Part shown: piece by piece, positions 1-6,362 of the stretch
Numbering within the stretch: position 1 is the first letter of the stretch
Layout of the letters: every line of letters begins with the position of its first letter
Notes under the pieces: generated by a model
Database searches by the model: none
Told to the model about the DNA's origin: nothing
Seen by the model: only the letters and a program-made list of their open reading frames with translations
Made by a program: the position numbers and the translations under genes
From: Halieaceae bacterium
GTDB lineage: Bacteria > Pseudomonadota > Gammaproteobacteria > Pseudomonadales > Halieaceae
Reading direction: 5' to 3'
Length of the DNA: 6,665 bases
Assembly (NCBI GenBank): GCA_003520285.1
Contig: DOVB01000035.1
Location: 1,032 to 7,696, forward strand

Positions 1-444
1 GAATTTGATCTTGAGGGCTACAGCGGCTACCTGCAAACCCAAGGCAGAGGTCAAGTTCAAGGTGTTGAATTGTTGCTAGACTGGCCGGTGACTGACTCTT
101 TAGCCCTTCGAGCCAGCGCCACCCTGATGGATAGCGAGGATCCACAGGGTAACACCCGTATCTACAGGCCTGACCAGCAAGGTGCTCTCTCTCTCGAGTT
201 TACACCACCGAATTCAGCGCTCGGTCTCAGTAGTGCTCTGTTATATCGCGGAGACTCTCGGGGTATCAATCAGCAGTTGATCAAGGGCTATACCAGCCTC
301 GATCTGCGCGCCAATTGGCAGTTAACCGCTAAGGTGGCGAGCTTTGTGCGGGTGGAGAATGCGCTCGATGCCGACAACCGCGAAATACCCGGTTTCTACG
401 GCGTCAATTCAGCCTTCTACGCCGGGCTTACCATACACTTTTAG
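1..444 (+). CDS. btuB: TonB-dependent receptor, BtuB-like, C-terminal part (5' end outside window)
   Basis: This is the last 147 codons of an outer-membrane TonB-dependent receptor. The reading frame is open from base 1, so the start and the plug domain lie to the left. What is visible is alternating beta-barrel sequence: a strand beginning GVELLLDWPVTDSLALRASATLMD, a turn with RIYRPDQQG, then the closing strands LDLRANWQLTAKVASFVRVENALDADNREIPGFYG and the terminal SAFYAGLTIHF. The VENALDADNRE / GFYG block and the final aromatic residue match the end of BtuB-type and related receptors, where the terminal Phe is part of the BAM insertion signal. The family would import a scarce ligand across the outer membrane using TonB energy. 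The vitamin B12 assignment comes mostly from the downstream cobO-btuCDF genes; the barrel end alone cannot fix the ligand. It stops 12 bases before cobO, so the two are likely co-transcribed. Confidence 0.85.
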   Translation, partial: EFDLEGYSGYLQTQGRGQVQGVELLLDWPVTDSLALRASATLMDSEDPQGNTRIYRPDQQGALSLEFTPPNSALGLSSALLYRGDSRGINQQLIKGYTSLDLRANWQLTAKVASFVRVENALDADNREIPGFYGVNSAFYAGLTIHF

Positions 445-447
445 GAG
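443..447 (+). promoter_or_regulatory. Ribosome binding site of cobO
   Basis: AGGAG lies nine bases upstream of the cobO ATG and overlaps the last two bases of the receptor's TAG stop. Ribosomes finishing the receptor would therefore be positioned at the cobO start. The placement decides the cobO start and supports co-translation of the two genes. Confidence 0.7.
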
Positions 448-456
448 TCGGATTCA

Positions 457-1065
457 ATGAACGAATCACGCAAGAATACCAAGCATGCCAGCGCAATGAA
501 GAAGCAGAAAGAGCAAGTCGATGCCAGCATCGAGAAAGCCACTGTCGAGCGCGGGATCGCCGTTTTGCTGACTGGAAACGGTAAAGGTAAATCCAGCTCC
601 GCTTTTGGTATGGTCATGCGAGCCTTGGGCTACGGGCAAACAGTGGGTGTGGTGCAGTTTATCAAGGGCGTGATTCTGTCGGGAGAGGAGCTGTATCTTC
701 GAGAACATCATCCGGACGTCAAATTTTATCAAATGGGTACCGGCTTCACCTGGGATACTCAGGATCGAAGCTCCGATATCGCCGCAGCCGAACGCACCTG
801 GGCAGTCGCCAGAGACCTGCTTCAGGATCCCTCAGTCGATTTAGTGGTGCTTGATGAACTCACCTACATGATCGCTTTTGATTACCTCCCTGAAGCCGAC
901 ATTCTCAAGGCCATTACTGAACGCCCTGTAGAGCAAAGTGTGATCGTGACTGGGCGTGGCGGCGGCAAGGCCCTACAAGACTGCATGGATACTGTCTCGG
1001 AAGTGAAAGATATCAAACATGCGTTTGCAGCGGGCGTAACTGCGCGTCGTGGTGTCGATTTTTGA
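457..1065 (+). CDS. cobO: Corrinoid adenosyltransferase (cob(I)yrinic acid a,c-diamide adenosyltransferase), CobO/BtuR/CobA family
   Basis: A cytoplasmic enzyme that transfers the 5'-deoxyadenosyl group of ATP to cob(I)alamin or cobyrinate derivatives, giving the coenzyme form. The 202 residues match the family's usual length of about 200. A basic, helix-forming N-terminus (residues 1-33) is followed by the P-loop TGNGKGKSSSAFG (39-51), VQFIKG (66-71), the family motif MGTGFTWDTQDR (93-104), a Walker B-like strand DLVVLDEL (128-135), VTGRGG (164-169) and the closing KHAFAAGVTARRGVDF. The P-loop reads GKSSS where many relatives have GKST or GKTT; Ser is a conservative change at the Mg-binding position. 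The ATG is supported by AGGAG at 443-447, nine bases upstream. The gene sits between the receptor and the permease, which suggests that imported corrinoid is adenosylated on arrival (salvage). The window cannot show whether de novo B12 synthesis also exists. Confidence 0.94.
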   Translation: MNESRKNTKHASAMKKQKEQVDASIEKATVERGIAVLLTGNGKGKSSSAFGMVMRALGYGQTVGVVQFIKGVILSGEELYLREHHPDVKFYQMGTGFTWDTQDRSSDIAAAERTWAVARDLLQDPSVDLVVLDELTYMIAFDYLPEADILKAITERPVEQSVIVTGRGGGKALQDCMDTVSEVKDIKHAFAAGVTARRGVDF

Positions 1066-1066
1066 G

Positions 1067-2077
1067 ATGCTGACTCGCAACACGCTGCTGATCCTACTGA
1101 GTATTGTACTGCTGCTACTCAGTCTACTATCACTCTCGATCGGCGCATTCTCGACGCCCTTCTCCACCGTGTTAAACCCGTGGCGGGAAGACGCTGGCTT
1201 GGCCGATCTTGCGACGACAATCGTATTTGAGATTCGCCTTCCAAGACTGCTCCTGAGCGGTCTAACGGGCGCCGTACTGGGAGTGAGTGGCGCAGCCATG
1301 CAGGGGCTGTTTCGTAATCCACTGGCAGATCCCTCTCTGATCGGCGTCACCGCTGGCGCATCGCTCGGCGCGAGTGTGGCCATCGTCTTCATACCCACCA
1401 CAGTAGAATTTCTGTCGCTATCGCTGGTTAGTCTGGGCGCTTTTGTGGGCGGATTAACCGCCACCATCTTTGTTTATACTTTGGCGACGCGACAATCTGG
1501 TTTTTCTGTCAGCACGATGCTATTGGTCGGTATCGCTATCACTGCCTTAGCGGGAAGCTTAGGCAACCTGCTTGACTACTTTGCCAATAATAGTGCTCTG
1601 CGCCAAATATCCCTCTGGCGCATGGGAGGTTTAGATGCAGCTACACCCTCTCGAGTGATGGTTTTACTCCCCGCCGCCATAGCGCTCATGGTGGCCGTAA
1701 TGCGCTATTCGAATGCACTGAATGCTTTGCTTCTGGGCGACTCTCAAGCACGCTACCTAGGCTTTAATATTCAACGCATCCGCACTGTGCTGATTGTGGT
1801 GGTCGCGATTGCCGTCAGCACGAGCGTTGCAATGGGCGGTACGATCGCGTTCGTGGGGCTCGTTGTACCACACCTCATTCGCTTGCTGATCGGACCTAAT
1901 TATCAAGGCTTAGTCGCTGGTTCAGCCGTGCTAGGTGCAGTCTTTCTGATTGCAGCCGATCTGCTCGCTCGCACCGTTATCGCCCCCGCGGAACTACCCG
2001 TAGGTATTGTCACGGCATTGATAGGCGTGCCTTTTTTTATCACCCTTCTTCGGCGCCGGAGAAGCTGGAATGACTGA
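1067..2077 (+). CDS. btuC: Vitamin B12 ABC transporter permease, BtuC (FecCD family)
   Basis: Inner-membrane permease subunit, expected to dimerise and form the corrinoid channel with BtuD, receiving substrate from BtuF. From ATG 1067 it has 336 residues, usual for the FecCD family, and is strongly hydrophobic with about ten predicted membrane segments. Family blocks in order are RLPRLLLSGLTGAVLGVSGAAMQGLFRNPLADP (57-89), then IGVTAGASLGA, then SLWRMGGL, then the cytoplasmic coupling region GTIAFVGLVVPHLIR (257-271) that contacts the ATPase, and the C-terminal AELPVGIVTALIGVPFFITLLRRRR. The start is uncertain: GTG 1049 would add six residues and overlap cobO by 17 bp, while ATG 1067 follows the cobO TGA by one base. 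Neither has a good ribosome site, so translational coupling to cobO is likely; I prefer ATG because the hydrophobic first helix then begins after MLTRNT. It overlaps btuD by 8 bp. Substrate is inferred from context, since siderophore and heme permeases look alike. Confidence 0.9.
   Translation: MLTRNTLLILLSIVLLLLSLLSLSIGAFSTPFSTVLNPWREDAGLADLATTIVFEIRLPRLLLSGLTGAVLGVSGAAMQGLFRNPLADPSLIGVTAGASLGASVAIVFIPTTVEFLSLSLVSLGAFVGGLTATIFVYTLATRQSGFSVSTMLLVGIAITALAGSLGNLLDYFANNSALRQISLWRMGGLDAATPSRVMVLLPAAIALMVAVMRYSNALNALLLGDSQARYLGFNIQRIRTVLIVVVAIAVSTSVAMGGTIAFVGLVVPHLIRLLIGPNYQGLVAGSAVLGAVFLIAADLLARTVIAPAELPVGIVTALIGVPFFITLLRRRRSWND
2058..2063 (+). promoter_or_regulatory. Ribosome binding site of btuD inside the btuC end
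   Basis: GGAGAA lies six bases before the btuD ATG at 2070 and is embedded in the Arg-rich last codons of btuC. It confirms the start that overlaps btuC by 8 bp. Confidence 0.6.
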
Positions 2078-2855
2078 TCTCCTGCAAGCACAAGCGGTGA
2101 GCGGCGGCCCTGGGATCGGTGATGCTATTCATTCAGTATCACTGAACGTGGCACCCTCAGAAATCGTTGGTATTATCGGGCCCAACGGCGCAGGGAAAAC
2201 GACGCTATTACGACTACTCACGGGAGACTTAGCGCCAACGACTGGCACCGTGAGGCTCCTGAATCAGCCTTTACGAGAATGGCGCTCGACCGACCGTGCG
2301 CAACGGATCTCCGTATTACCCCAGTTTACCCAACTCGACTTCGATTTCAGCGTGCGCGAGGTCGTTGCAATGGGGCGATTACCCCATACCTGTTCCGATC
2401 AAACTCAGACTCGGGTAATCGAGGAACAACTCGAGGTGTGTGGGCTGCAAACGATGCAGAACCGGCCTTATACTCAGTTGTCTGGTGGCGAGCAGCAGCG
2501 GGTCCAGCTAGCCCGAAGCTTTGCGCAAATCAGTTTCCAAGATCAAAGCCTAGACCGCAGTTTACTGGTACTCGATGAGCCATTAAGCAGCGTCGACTGG
2601 GCCTACCAAGGCCCTATACTGAATCACATCAAGGCACTCTCGCAACGAGGTCTTGGAGTTGTTATGACCCTACATGACCTGAATCGATTGACACAACTGG
2701 CTGATCGCATTGCGGTTCTTCAGGGCGGTAATCTACTGCTACAAGGGGCCCCTCAATCGATCCTTTCTGAAGCGCTGTTGGAGCGAGTCTTTGGCCTACA
2801 GGTGGCATTGATCCCAAACCCTAAGAGTGATATTCCCTGGGTTGTTCCACTGTGA
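2070..2855 (+). CDS. btuD: Vitamin B12 ABC transporter ATP-binding protein, BtuD (HmuV/FepC-like)
   Basis: Cytoplasmic ATPase that powers the BtuC permease. The 261 residues carry a full nucleotide-binding domain: Walker A GPNGAGKTT (37-45), Q-loop Gln85 in VLPQFTQ, signature LSGGEQQR (137-144), Walker B LLVLDEP (165-171), D-loop SSVD (173-176) and switch His202 in TLHDLN. No key residue is missing, so it should be active. The block VVAMGRLPH (98-106) and a short insert before Walker B (FAQISFQDQSLDRS) resemble heme-importer HmuV ATPases as much as enterobacterial BtuD. The protein alone would therefore allow heme, siderophore or B12; the flanking cobO and BtuF-like genes favour B12. The start ATG overlaps the btuC end by 8 bp and has GGAGAA at 2058-2063, six bases upstream. 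The stop overlaps the btuF GTG start in a GTGA arrangement. Confidence 0.9.
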   Translation: MTDLLQAQAVSGGPGIGDAIHSVSLNVAPSEIVGIIGPNGAGKTTLLRLLTGDLAPTTGTVRLLNQPLREWRSTDRAQRISVLPQFTQLDFDFSVREVVAMGRLPHTCSDQTQTRVIEEQLEVCGLQTMQNRPYTQLSGGEQQRVQLARSFAQISFQDQSLDRSLLVLDEPLSSVDWAYQGPILNHIKALSQRGLGVVMTLHDLNRLTQLADRIAVLQGGNLLLQGAPQSILSEALLERVFGLQVALIPNPKSDIPWVVPL

Positions 2856-3748
2856 TTAGAACGGGATTCTGTGCACTCTTGCTGGTCTTCTCAGTTCAGG
2901 TCTCAGCACTCGTCGTGGTCGATGATCAGCAACGTCAGGTCTCTCTGGCGCAACCCGCTCAGCGTATCGTCGCCCTTGCTCCACACGTGGTTGAAAATCT
3001 TTTTGCTGTCGGTTTGGGCGCTCGTGTTGTCGGTGCGGTAGCGCATAGCGACTATCCAGAAGATGCCTTGGCGATCCCCCGCGTCGGTGGATACACCCAT
3101 GTTAATCGAGAAGCCATACTGGCACTTCATCCCGACCTTGTGATCACTTGGGGCAGCGGTGTCAGCCAATCCCTCACTCTGCAACTAGAGGCTATCGGGA
3201 TTCCCGTATACGTGAGCGAGCCCAGTTCTCTGGCTGAAATACACGATAACTTAAAAGATTTTGCTCTAATGGGTGGTATTGACCCAAACCGCGTCGAGTC
3301 AATCAGCGCATTTAAGGCCACTATCGGAGCACTTGCCGCTAGACCCAAGGATCTGCCTGACACAAGGTCAACCGTGTTCTATCAAATATGGCACCAGCCT
3401 ATGCAGACGCTCAATGGGCAGCACCTTGTCAGTGAAATTTTCACTTATTGCGGCCTCGTTAACGTGTTTCACGACTTAATCGCCACAGCGCCAACGGTGA
3501 GCGTCGAAGCGGTTCTGAGGGCTGACCCCGACATCATTATTGCAAGCGGCATTGACCAGGCTCGACCCAGCTGGCTCGACGCTTGGGCGCAGTATAAAAG
3601 CTTAACCGCGGTCCAGAACAAGACCCTGTTCGCGATCGACCCTGATCTACTGCAGCGACCAACACCTCGAGTCCTACAAGGACTCGAGCGCGTGTGTGAA
3701 ATTGCTAGGCGGAGTCAGAGGCCCAACGCCGATCTGCTGCAGCGGTAA
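2852..3748 (+). CDS. btuF: Periplasmic vitamin B12-binding protein, BtuF
   Basis: Substrate-binding protein expected to capture corrinoid in the periplasm and dock on BtuC. It has 298 residues. The N-terminus MIRTGFCALLLVFSVQVSA is a typical Sec signal peptide with likely cleavage after VSA (residue 19); Cys7 is not in a lipobox, so it is probably soluble rather than a lipoprotein. Then come QRIVALAPHVVENLFAVGLGARVVG (38-61), SDYPEDA (66-72), the VGGYTHVNREAILALHPDLVITW strand-helix block (78-100), and a second lobe with SVEAVLRADPDIIIASG and RPTPRVLQGLERVCE. By remembered alignment with E. coli BtuF, Glu87 and Glu219 occupy the two acidic positions that salt-bridge to BtuC. The GTG start overlaps the btuD stop (GTGA), implying coupled re-initiation; no strong ribosome site is visible. 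The last 44 bp overlap convergent sstT, and the end carries a strong hairpin. This is the gene that best supports B12 as substrate. Confidence 0.9.
   Translation: MIRTGFCALLLVFSVQVSALVVVDDQQRQVSLAQPAQRIVALAPHVVENLFAVGLGARVVGAVAHSDYPEDALAIPRVGGYTHVNREAILALHPDLVITWGSGVSQSLTLQLEAIGIPVYVSEPSSLAEIHDNLKDFALMGGIDPNRVESISAFKATIGALAARPKDLPDTRSTVFYQIWHQPMQTLNGQHLVSEIFTYCGLVNVFHDLIATAPTVSVEAVLRADPDIIIASGIDQARPSWLDAWAQYKSLTAVQNKTLFAIDPDLLQRPTPRVLQGLERVCEIARRSQRPNADLLQR
3666..3688. repeat. Perfect 10-bp inverted repeat with ACA loop, possible sstT mRNA 3' hairpin
   Basis: CTCGAGTCCT at 3666-3675 and AGGACTCGAG at 3679-3688 are exact reverse complements around a three-base loop. The hairpin lies inside the btuF coding region (codons around TPRVLQGLERV) and 17 bases beyond the sstT stop on the minus strand. 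That spacing suits a 3'-end hairpin of the sstT transcript. Neither strand has a proper T-run after the stem; the minus strand continues GTGTTGG. It could be a weak terminator, an mRNA-stabilising structure, or coincidence. Confidence 0.5.
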
Positions 3749-4907
3749 ATACAACGTCAGTACTGCTATTGAGTGCCGTCTCGGCGCTGTCTTGTATCAC
3801 ACTAATCACGAAACCCACGGCCACGACTTGCATGGCGACATCCGACGAAATACCGAATAAACCACACGCCAACGGAATCAATAGCAAGCTACCTGAGGGC
3901 ACACCACTCGCACCACAAGCCGCTAAAGCGGCGACCACGCACAAGACCAAGCTGCTCCAAAAACTAATTTCAATCCCCAGAGTATTCACTGCTGCGAGAG
4001 TCAGTGTGGTGATCGTAATTGCAGCGCCCGCCATATTGATCGTTGCCCCAACCGGGATAGTCACGCTGTAAAGTGAGGGTGAGAGCTTCATTCTCTCGGC
4101 GAGCGCAAGATTCACTGGAATATTGGCGGCTGAAGATCGCGTAAAAAAAGCGGTAACCCCAGATTCCTTCAAACACCGAAAAATCACCGGATATGGATTG
4201 GTGTGAGTGACAAGTAACACCAGGATGGGATTGATCACCAAGGCGACCAACAGCATTGAGCCCACCAACAGTGCAGCAATTGACGCGTAGTTTGCGAGCG
4301 CTTCGAGCCCCACTTGAGACACGGTTAGACTCACTAAACCCATAATACCAAGAGGCGCCAATTGGATAATCCATCGAACCACGACGGTCAAACGCTCCGC
4401 TACAATCGTGAGCGCTTGGCGAAAACCAGCGGGCGCCTGACGAAAACTCATCCCAAACAGGACACCCCACGTTAGACAAGCCAGAAAATTAGCCTCGATC
4501 AATGCCCGTAAGGGGTTATCTACCGATCGCACCAGAATATCGGTCAAGACTGCGGTAACAGCATATGGTGGATCGCCTGCTGCGGCTTCAGGCAGCAAGA
4601 GCTGCTGGGGAAACCAACTACTCATTACCAGCGCAACCAAAGCTGCACCGATGGTGCCCAGCAAATACAAACCGAGTGTGCCCGCAATGGCCGCGTTAGA
4701 ACCTGCTGATGTGTTTAAGTTAGCCAATGCTGAGGCCACCAAAACCAGCACCAACATCGGTGCGATCGCTTTCAGTAAGCCCACAAAGAGCTGACCTAAG
4801 ATGCCCAGTTCCGCGCCAACATTCGGCATAACAGACCCAATCAAAGTGCCTAGCGCTACCCCAAGAGCAATTCGAAATACCAGTTTATCAGGGCCAAACC
4901 AATCCAT
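3705..4907 (-). CDS. sstT: Serine/threonine:sodium symporter SstT (DAACS family)
   Basis: Inner-membrane symporter importing L-serine and L-threonine with sodium. From ATG 4907 it has 400 residues, close to the 414 of E. coli SstT, and I recognise it along its whole length. Landmarks are LFVGLLKAIAPMLVLVLV (40-57), SNPIDAL-like SVDNPLRALIEANFLACLTWG (128-148), CLKESGVTAFFTRSSAANIPVNLAL (245-269, hairpin HP1 region), IPVGATINMAGAAITI (284-299, equivalent of the NMDGT sodium-binding stretch), CGASGVPSGSLLLIPLA (331-347, HP2) and QDSAETALNSSTDVVFTAA (372-390). The start is ATG 4907 rather than GTG 4916 because AGAGG (4916-4920) is eight bases upstream of the ATG and overlaps the GTG. The C-terminal codons overlap the convergent btuF end by 44 bp. 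It is a single-gene unit, divergent from metY, and has no obvious functional tie to the B12 genes. Confidence 0.95.
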   Translation of the reverse strand: MDWFGPDKLVFRIALGVALGTLIGSVMPNVGAELGILGQLFVGLLKAIAPMLVLVLVASALANLNTSAGSNAAIAGTLGLYLLGTIGAALVALVMSSWFPQQLLLPEAAAGDPPYAVTAVLTDILVRSVDNPLRALIEANFLACLTWGVLFGMSFRQAPAGFRQALTIVAERLTVVVRWIIQLAPLGIMGLVSLTVSQVGLEALANYASIAALLVGSMLLVALVINPILVLLVTHTNPYPVIFRCLKESGVTAFFTRSSAANIPVNLALAERMKLSPSLYSVTIPVGATINMAGAAITITTLTLAAVNTLGIEISFWSSLVLCVVAALAACGASGVPSGSLLLIPLACGLFGISSDVAMQVVAVGFVISVIQDSAETALNSSTDVVFTAAADRRWASDSA

Positions 4908-4915
4908 GTGAAACA

Positions 4916-4920
4916 CCTCT
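4916..4920 (-). promoter_or_regulatory. Ribosome binding site deciding the sstT start
   Basis: On the minus strand AGAGG is followed by eight bases and then ATG at 4907. The alternative GTG codon at 4914-4916 overlaps this site and has no site of its own at normal distance, so the ATG is the better start. Confidence 0.6.
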
Positions 4921-4937
4921 CAGAGCGACAATCGCGA

Positions 4938-4965
4938 AGCATAGCACAGACCTTCATAGGTGAAA
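4938..4965 (-). promoter_or_regulatory. Candidate sstT promoter (extended -10)
   Basis: On the minus strand an extended -10 TGC-TATGCT (TATGCT at 4938-4943, TGC at 4944-4946) lies 16 bases after a weak -35-like TTTCAC (4960-4965). Transcription would start near 4931, giving a leader of about 24 bases before the sstT ATG, with room for the AGAGG site. The -10 is a fair match and the -35 is poor; this is a by-eye assignment only. Confidence 0.3.
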
Positions 4966-4992
4966 TAAATGAGTGGAGCGTCGGGCCAGATC

Positions 4993-5001
4993 TGCTAAAG
5001 T
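4993..5001 (+). promoter_or_regulatory. Candidate metY extended -10 element
   Basis: TGC-TAAAGT (TAAAGT at 4996-5001) fits an extended -10 (TGnTATAAT) at four of six positions. No convincing -35 is found about 17 bases upstream. Transcription would start near 5008 and leave a leader of about 22 bases, too short for a SAM or cobalamin riboswitch. Weak, by-eye evidence. Confidence 0.25.
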
Positions 5002-5017
5002 TATCCGCTAATGAATT

Positions 5018-5023
5018 AGGAGA
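5018..5023 (+). promoter_or_regulatory. Ribosome binding site of metY
   Basis: AGGAGA lies six bases upstream of the metY ATG at 5030, at ideal spacing. It fixes the start, and the protein then begins MKPETIALH as is typical for the family. Confidence 0.7.
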
Positions 5024-5029
5024 CGCACT

Positions 5030-6307
5030 ATGAAACCTGAAACCATTGCGCTGCACGTCGGCTACGATGGCGACCCTGCCACTAACGCTGCCACCACACC
5101 GATCTATCAAACCACATCGTATACATTCAATGATACTCAGCACGGGGCAGATTTGTTTGATCTAAAAGTGCCCGGCAATATCTATAGTCGTATCATGAAC
5201 CCGACCAACGCTGTGCTTGAGGCGAGATTAGCCGCCCTTGAAGGCGGCGTCGGGGCCCTTGCAGTGGCCTCTGGAATGGCGGCCATCCGTTATGCCATCG
5301 AAGTCATAGCCGATGTCGGTACCAATATCGTCAGCACCTCGCAACTTTATGGTGGCACCTATAACTTGTTCGCGCACACCTTCCCGCGGCAAGGTATCGA
5401 GACCCGATTTGTAAAAGCCGACGACTTTGCCGGTGTCGCTGCCGCAATCGATCACAATACTCGAGCCCTGTTCTGCGAATCCATTGGCAACCCCGCTGGC
5501 AATGTCGTCGATATTCAGCGCTGGGCAGATATCGCACATGCGGCAGGTGTCCCTTTGATCGTCGACAATACGGTAGCCACGCCTGCGCTTTGCCGAGTGT
5601 TCGATTTTGGAGCAGATATCGCCGTACACTCACTCACCAAGTACATCGGTGGACACGGTACGACCATTGGCGGCGCCATCGTCGACTCGGGTAAGTTCGA
5701 CTGGGTAGCGAACAAAGATCGCTTCGCCATTTTAAACGAGCCCGACCCCTCGTATCACGGAGTAGTCTACACAGAAGCGCTGGGAGCGGCTGCTTACATC
5801 GGGCGGTGTCGTGTCGTGCCACTGCGCAACACCGGGGCTGCATTGTCGGCACAAGCCTCGTTCCAACTCATGCAGGGTTTAGAGACTCTGTCGCTCAGAA
5901 TGGAACGTCACTGCCAAAATACCGAAGCCGTTGCACGCTATTTGAGTAATCACCCAGCAGTTGAATGGGTGAACTACGCCACACTTCCAGAATCACCACA
6001 CTACCAGACCTGCCAACGAATCTGTGGCGGGAAGGCATCTGGAGTACTGAGTTTTGGGATCAAAGGAGGCAAAGAAGCAGGTGCTCGTTTCATCGATGCG
6101 CTCCAGCTTATCTTGCGTTTGGTCAACATTGGCGATGCCAAATCTTTGGCGTGCCACCCGGCTACCACAACGCATCGTCAGCTCAACCCACAAGAGCTAG
6201 AGTCAGCTGGCGTCAGCGAAGCGATGGTACGATTGAGCATCGGAATCGAGCACATCGACGATATATTGGCGGATATCGAACAGTCATTGCAACGCAGCCA
6301 GCAATAA
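5030..6307 (+). CDS. metY: O-acetylhomoserine sulfhydrylase (O-acetylhomoserine aminocarboxypropyltransferase), MetY
   Basis: Cytoplasmic PLP enzyme of the Cys/Met metabolism family that would combine O-acetylhomoserine with sulfide to give homocysteine, the direct precursor of methionine. The 425 residues are the usual length of the O-acetylhomoserine sulfhydrylase branch, longer than cystathionine gamma-synthases (about 380-400). Visible signatures are the N-terminal TIALHVGYDGDPATNAATTPIYQTTSYTF, GNIYSRIMNPTNAVLEARLAALEGG (49-73, YSR phosphate-binding), ASGMAAI (80-86), SQLYGGTYNLF (104-114, Tyr stacking on PLP), ESIGNPAGNVVDI (150-162), VDNTVATP (178-185, Asp178 for the pyridine nitrogen) and VHSLTKYIGGHG (199-210) with Lys204 as the Schiff-base lysine. 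Near the C-terminus NIGDAKSLACHPATTTHRQL and VRLSIGIEHIDDI are typical. It is transcribed alone, divergent from sstT and convergent with aceA. O-succinylhomoserine sulfhydrylase (MetZ) is a less likely alternative, since MetZ proteins are shorter. Confidence 0.93.
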   Translation: MKPETIALHVGYDGDPATNAATTPIYQTTSYTFNDTQHGADLFDLKVPGNIYSRIMNPTNAVLEARLAALEGGVGALAVASGMAAIRYAIEVIADVGTNIVSTSQLYGGTYNLFAHTFPRQGIETRFVKADDFAGVAAAIDHNTRALFCESIGNPAGNVVDIQRWADIAHAAGVPLIVDNTVATPALCRVFDFGADIAVHSLTKYIGGHGTTIGGAIVDSGKFDWVANKDRFAILNEPDPSYHGVVYTEALGAAAYIGRCRVVPLRNTGAALSAQASFQLMQGLETLSLRMERHCQNTEAVARYLSNHPAVEWVNYATLPESPHYQTCQRICGGKASGVLSFGIKGGKEAGARFIDALQLILRLVNIGDAKSLACHPATTTHRQLNPQELESAGVSEAMVRLSIGIEHIDDILADIEQSLQRSQQ

Positions 6308-6315
6308 CAGCAGGC

Positions 6316-6340
6316 AAAAAAAGCGCCTCGAGAGAGGCGC
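6316..6340 (-). terminator. Intrinsic terminator of aceA
   Basis: A perfect 7-bp GC-rich stem, GCGCCTC (6323-6329) with GAGGCGC (6334-6340), closes a four-base loop. Read on the minus strand it is followed directly by seven T residues (complement of the A-run at 6316-6322), a textbook intrinsic terminator. It begins 22 bases beyond the aceA stop. On the plus strand the stem is followed by GTTAAGAG with no T-run, so it should stop metY transcription only weakly. Confidence 0.85.
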
Positions 6341-6362
6341 GTTAAGAGTACTCAAACCTAAG

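Noticed and set aside
973..1467. Minus-strand open frame of 164 codons opposite cobO/btuC
   Set aside because: It lies antisense to well-recognised proteins, is low-complexity (Ser/Arg/Pro-rich) and has no ribosome site or family resemblance; it is a shadow of btuC.
2852..2910. BtuF as a lipoprotein via Cys7
   Set aside because: The residues before Cys7 (RTGF) do not form a lipobox and the Cys is too early in the hydrophobic core; a standard signal peptidase I site after VSA fits better.
3970..4479. Minus-strand 169-codon open frame in another frame of sstT
   Set aside because: It is fully inside sstT, whose own frame matches the symporter family end to end; the alternative translation has no recognisable motif.
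4908..5029. SAM or cobalamin riboswitch, or MetJ operator, before metY
   Set aside because: The spacer is only 122 bp and shared with a divergent promoter. No riboswitch-like helices were seen, and only a single partial AGACG occurs rather than tandem met boxes.
5228..5730. Several minus-strand open frames opposite metY
   Set aside because: They are antisense to a conserved PLP enzyme with all active-site motifs in place, overlap each other in different frames and resemble nothing.
6316..6340. Terminator of metY on the plus strand
   Set aside because: The stem lacks a following T-run on the plus strand; the T-run is on the minus-strand side, so it belongs to aceA. A partial effect on metY cannot be excluded.
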